Positions 60,789 through 64,000 of a DNA stretch of 64,000 bases are shown here, in pieces. A model generated the notes under the pieces. It was not told the DNA's origin. It worked only from the letters and a program-made list of their open reading frames with translations, and did not search any database. The translations under genes and the position numbers were made by a program. Location of the stretch: assembly GCA_019116365.1 (NCBI GenBank), contig DXBT01000012.1, forward strand, positions 1 to 64,000, in the 5' to 3' direction. The stretch's first letter is position 1; every line of letters starts with the position of its first letter. This DNA is from Barnesiella merdipullorum (GTDB taxonomy: Bacteria > Bacteroidota > Bacteroidia > Bacteroidales > Barnesiellaceae).

Positions 60789-61924
60789 TACCAATCCTCT
60801 TCGTCGAAGTTATCGCCATCAGCCAAGTCGTCGGCCTCATCGTCGAGCCCGACACTCGTATCGAAATTGTCCTCCTCGGCTACCCGGTGACGGGCATCGA
60901 GGTTGCGGTGAGTCATGGTCATCACCCGGTTGGCCTCGTCGTTGAGTTGGCTCCACAAGAGGTCTTTCAACTCGGTGATACCCTGCCCCGTCACCGACGA
61001 GATAAAGACGGTGGGAATATCGGGCAGGTCACTCTTCAACGCCTCGATCAATTCATCGTCGAGCATATCGCATTTGGTCACGGCCAACACCCGTTGCTTG
61101 TCCTGCAAGTCGGGATTAAAAGCAGTCAGCTCGCGCAACAAAATTTCATATTCACCCCGAATACTGTCGGCATCGGCCGGTACCATGAACAGCAACACGG
61201 CATTACGCTCGACATGGCGGAGGAAGCGCAGGCCCAAACCTTTCCCCTCGCTGGCCCCCTCGATAATACCGGGAATATCGGCCATCACAAACGAACGGTT
61301 GTCGCGATAAGAGACAATTCCCAAGTTGGGCTCGAGCGTCGTAAAGGGATAGTCGGCAATCTTGGGACGGGCTGCCGATATGGTAGAGAGCAGAGTCGAT
61401 TTACCGGCGTTGGGAAAACCCACCAGACCCACATCGGCCAAGAGTTTCAATTCGAGAATCACCGTGCGCTCGATAGCCGGTTCGCCAGGCTGGGCATACC
61501 GGGGAGTCTGGTTGGTAGCCGACTTGAAATGCCAGTTTCCCAATCCGCCACGCCCCCCTTTCAAGAGCACCAGCTCCTCGCCGTCTTGCGTCACCTCGCA
61601 CAGATACTCGCCCGTGTCGGCATCGAACACCGCCGTACCGCAAGGCACCTCGATGGTTTTATCCTCGCCATCCTTGCCAAAACTGCGGTTGGCCCCGCCG
61701 GGCGCACCGTTGCCGGCAAAGACGTGACGCGAGTATTTCAAGTGCAGCAGAGTCCACAAATTGCGGTTGGCCCGCAAATAGATGTTTCCGCCACGACCTC
61801 CGTCACCCCCATCGGGTCCGCCCTTGGGTACATACTTGGCCCGATACAAGTGCATGGCTCCGGCGCCTCCTTTGCCCGAACGACAAAGTATCTTCACATA
61901 ATCTACAAAATTCGACTCTGCCAT
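60788..61924 (-). CDS. obg: GTPase Obg/CgtA (378 aa)
   Basis: The N-terminal Obg fold (1-158) has the glycine-rich loops GKGGAGAMHLYRAKYVPKGG and KGGRGGLGNWHF. The G domain holds the P-loop GFPNAGKST (169-177), the switch II DIPGIIEGA, and the NKxD variant TKCD. The C terminus is short and acidic (DEEDW). Obg binds the large ribosomal subunit and links growth to GTP and ppGpp levels. It is first of a two-gene operon with pgeF. Three promoter-bearing repeats precede it. Confidence 0.96.
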   Translation of the reverse strand: MAESNFVDYVKILCRSGKGGAGAMHLYRAKYVPKGGPDGGDGGRGGNIYLRANRNLWTLLHLKYSRHVFAGNGAPGGANRSFGKDGEDKTIEVPCGTAVFDADTGEYLCEVTQDGEELVLLKGGRGGLGNWHFKSATNQTPRYAQPGEPAIERTVILELKLLADVGLVGFPNAGKSTLLSTISAARPKIADYPFTTLEPNLGIVSYRDNRSFVMADIPGIIEGASEGKGLGLRFLRHVERNAVLLFMVPADADSIRGEYEILLRELTAFNPDLQDKQRVLAVTKCDMLDDELIEALKSDLPDIPTVFISSVTGQGITELKDLLWSQLNDEANRVMTMTHRNLDARHRVAEEDNFDTSVGLDDEADDLADGDNFDEEDW

Positions 61925-61964
61925 ATTTTATCTCTGTTTTTTATTTTCATCCATATATCACGTT

Positions 61965-62166
61965 GCAAAGATAGTGAAAGGTGAGTGCAGAAAGTCAAGC
62001 TTGCTTGAGCTTTTTGCCGAACCGCCTCTTATTTTCGCAGTATGCAAAGATAGTGAAAGGTGAGTGCAGAGGCAAACGAGAAAACTTGTTTTTCAAGTTT
62101 GGCTATGCCGAACCGAATCCTGTCTTCTGAAAAGATAGTGAAAGGTGAGTGCAGAGGCAAACGAGA
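61965..62166 (-). repeat. Three tandem promoter-bearing repeats upstream of obg
   Basis: The unit AAAGATAGTGAAAGGTGAGT continues as GCAGA and occurs at 61967-61991, 62046-62070 and 62131-62155. Copies 2 and 3 are also identical over the next 11 bases (GGCAAACGAGA). Spacings are 79 and 85 bases. Read on the minus strand, copies 2 and 3 each give TTTG-N20-TATCTTTG (62045-62076) or TATCTTTT (62130-62161), and copy 1 gives TATCTTTG (61966-61973). Between copies there are small hairpins (TCAAGC/GCTTGA at about 61995-62008 and AAACTTG/CAAGTTT at about 62082-62100) followed by GCCGAACCG. Similar units are, from memory, dispersed in Bacteroidales genomes. Confidence 0.82.
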
Positions 62167-62316
62167 TGAAGCTTTCCCATGCGACAAGCAGCTACAACAA
62201 TTAAAAAAATAAATAAAAATTCACAGTAACGCTTTTTAATAAAGATTTTATGCATACATTTTCATATCTCATGAAAACATATACCTTTGCATAAATAACA
62301 CCAAAACAAAATAACT
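62167..62316. promoter_or_regulatory. Promoter region of the second BspA-like gene
   Basis: TACCTTTG on the plus strand (62282-62289) is a perfect TAnnTTTG box 28 bases before the ATG at 62317. A TTTT stretch at 62259-62262 is a poor -33 element. The region is AT-rich and holds no gene. Confidence 0.6.
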
Positions 62317-64000
62317 ATGAAGAAATTTGTTACCTTTTTTGCTGCCATTACGGCACTTTGCACGTTTCAGGCCCAAGCCGCAGAATCTACAACATTCGAG
62401 GCAAACAGAATCCAATACACTGTTACCAGTGAGAATACGGTAGGAGTATCGGGATTCAATGAAAATTACGAACAGAACGAATCCCCGGTAACCGAAGTCG
62501 TCATTCCTGCAACCGTTGCTTATGAAGGGAAAGACTACACAGTAACCTCTCTCGAGCAGTATGCTTTCCAATGGCTGTCGGACATTCGCAAAATCGAGAT
62601 GCCCAATACCGTAACCTCCTTAAAAGACAATGCCATCTACTACAACTACGATTTGGAAGAGGTAGTCCTGTCTGAAAACCTTACCTCACTGGGAGCTTAT
62701 GCCCTGGCTTCGAACAGCAAACTGACCTCACTCTCTATTCCTGCCGGAGTGACCGAAATTCCCCAAAGCTGTTTCTTTAACGACCAGGCGCTCACCTCAA
62801 TCACCTTCGCCAGCGACTACACTTCGATAGGCAGCGGAGCTTTCTACAAGACCGCCCTTACCGAAATCAATATTCCCGGCAGCTGCAAAACGATTGGCGA
62901 CAATGCCTTCCAGCTCTGTCCCAACCTCACTCGGGTAACCTTGGGCGAAGGTGTAGAGACGTTGAACGAAGGGGCTTTCCGTGAATGTAGCAAACTCTCC
63001 GAAATCAACCTTCCGGCCAGTCTCAAGTCGATAGGCGAATATGCTTTTCTCGATAACTCGTCGCTCGCCTCGGTAAACATTCCGGCCGGTGTATCGGAAA
63101 TTGGAGATGCCGCCTTCTCATACAATGGCGTCACCGCCTTTGAAGTAGAGTCCGGCAACACCGTGTGCCAAGCCATAAACGGGGTGCTCTACTCGGCCGA
63201 CGGTAAAGTGCTCATGGCCTATCCTACAAAAGCCGAAGCTACCGAATATACCATTGCCAACGGCTGTCTGGGTGTAGGCGAAGGGGCATTTGCCCACTCC
63301 AACCTGCAAAAGGTGGTCGTACCCGAGGGGATGCGCGCCTTCGACGACAACGCCTTCTCCCAGTCGGCACTGGCCGAAATCAACTTCCCGACATCGCTTG
63401 TGCTGATAGGCAACCAGGCTTTTGCCAAGACCCAACTGACTACACTCATACTCCCCGAAAACATGACCAACGTGTATGAAGGGACCTTTGCCCAATGCAC
63501 TGCATTGAAATCAATCACGATTCCCTCGGGCATCCGATCTATCGAAGCATATGCGTTTAACGGTTGCACGGCTCTCACCGAGGTTTTCTGTCTGGGTGCC
63601 ACTCCTGCCGTCTTGAACTATTACGAGGGCTTCGACCACCCCTTCGGCAACCTTGAAGCCTCACAAGTGACCGTGTATGTGCCCAAAGGCTGCAAGAGCG
63701 ACTATGAAAACAGTGAGTGGGGTTACCAGTTCGACAACATCGTAGAATCGGCAACCGGAGTCCTCACTTACGAAAGCGTACTCCCCGCCAACGACTCGGA
63801 GCTCGAAACGCTCGGCACGCTCGAGATTACCTTTGCCGACAACATCTCGCTTCTGCAACAATTCCCCGAAGTGACAGTCGTGAAAGGTCAGGAGCTCTAT
63901 GGCGAACCCGTCGTGAACGAAGGCGGATGGATGGCCTTTGCCAGTGGTAAGACAGTAAATGTATTCCCCTCTGACGAGTATCAAGAGGGAGTTCAACCCA
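62317..64000 (+). CDS. BspA-like leucine-rich repeat surface protein, cut by the window end (561+ aa)
   Basis: The frame opens with a signal peptide (KKFVTFFAAITALCTFQAQA) and runs without a stop to the right edge. From about residue 60 it consists of LRR_5 repeats with the pattern V-T-S-L-x-x-Y-A-F and L-x-x-I-x-I-P-x-x-V-x-x-I, ending with a beta-sheet capping domain near residue 450-480 (VTVYVPKGCKSDYE), as in the LRR protein of the B12 regulon. After that a domain GVLTYESVLPANDSELETLG begins. A C-terminal T9SS or other sorting signal would lie beyond the window. It has its own promoter and is transcribed away from obg. Confidence 0.9.
   Translation, partial: MKKFVTFFAAITALCTFQAQAAESTTFEANRIQYTVTSENTVGVSGFNENYEQNESPVTEVVIPATVAYEGKDYTVTSLEQYAFQWLSDIRKIEMPNTVTSLKDNAIYYNYDLEEVVLSENLTSLGAYALASNSKLTSLSIPAGVTEIPQSCFFNDQALTSITFASDYTSIGSGAFYKTALTEINIPGSCKTIGDNAFQLCPNLTRVTLGEGVETLNEGAFRECSKLSEINLPASLKSIGEYAFLDNSSLASVNIPAGVSEIGDAAFSYNGVTAFEVESGNTVCQAINGVLYSADGKVLMAYPTKAEATEYTIANGCLGVGEGAFAHSNLQKVVVPEGMRAFDDNAFSQSALAEINFPTSLVLIGNQAFAKTQLTTLILPENMTNVYEGTFAQCTALKSITIPSGIRSIEAYAFNGCTALTEVFCLGATPAVLNYYEGFDHPFGNLEASQVTVYVPKGCKSDYENSEWGYQFDNIVESATGVLTYESVLPANDSELETLGTLEITFADNISLLQQFPEVTVVKGQELYGEPVVNEGGWMAFASGKTVNVFPSDEYQEGVQP

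Noticed and set aside
61965..62166. A CRISPR array
   Set aside because: Three repeats of 25-36 bases with 79- and 85-base periods contain promoter boxes and hairpins, have no uniform spacers and no cas genes nearby.

Overview
The window comes from a member of the Bacteroidales (phylum Bacteroidota). The evidence is the set of families present: Mfa/FimA-type fimbriae, type IX secretion system (T9SS) C-terminal sorting domains, BspA-like leucine-rich repeat proteins, a BACON-domain nuclease, DUF4492 ahead of cydAB, and many promoters of the Bacteroides form TTTG-N19-21-TAnnTTTG. The T9SS cargo and BspA-like proteins suggest a gut or oral genus of the Barnesiella/Porphyromonas side rather than Bacteroides itself, but the exact genus cannot be fixed from this window. 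No transposase, integrase, CRISPR array or rRNA gene was seen.

Layout. 0-2.3 kb: end of a gene, a tRNA-Met, a small HTH regulator, a secreted protein and a lipoprotein. 2.3-6.5 kb: a calcium-type P-type ATPase downstream of hisS. 6.7-12.9 kb: a three-gene envelope operon (DUF3575 protein, OmpA-like/TPR protein, and a 1142-residue protein made of six tandem outer-membrane beta-domains). 13 kb: a YugP-type membrane zinc peptidase. 14-27.3 kb: a vitamin B12 regulon on the minus strand with two cobalamin riboswitches. The first controls a BtuB-like TonB-dependent receptor, a BtuG-like beta-propeller lipoprotein and a second surface lipoprotein. The second controls a BspA-like leucine-rich repeat protein, a beta-propeller protein with a T9SS tail, and a DUF4465 protein with a T9SS tail; a second DUF4465 copy follows behind a terminator. 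27.4-30.5 kb: DUF4492-cydA-cydB (cytochrome bd oxidase). 30.5-32.6 kb: YigZ-family protein, acetyltransferase and HAD phosphatase.

32.9-51.7 kb: a six-gene Mfa-type fimbrial operon. In transcription order it holds a DUF3575 protein, a DUF3868/OmpA-like protein, the major fimbrillin, the Mfa2/FimB-type anchor, a minor fimbrial lipoprotein, and a single 13-kb gene for a protein of about 4350 residues with eight beta-helix modules and a T9SS sorting tail. 52.2-57.9 kb: a complete L-rhamnose operon rhaBATD with a divergent AraC-type regulator and a 21-bp-spaced direct-repeat operator between them. 58-59.8 kb: a secreted BACON-domain DNA/RNA endonuclease. 60-61.9 kb: pgeF and obg, preceded by three tandem promoter-bearing repeats. 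62.3 kb to the end: the start of another BspA-like LRR protein.

The parts that deserve most attention are the giant beta-helix protein in the fimbrial operon, the six-barrel operon whose first two genes parallel the first two genes of the fimbrial operon, and the extension of the B12 uptake regulon to T9SS-exported surface proteins.
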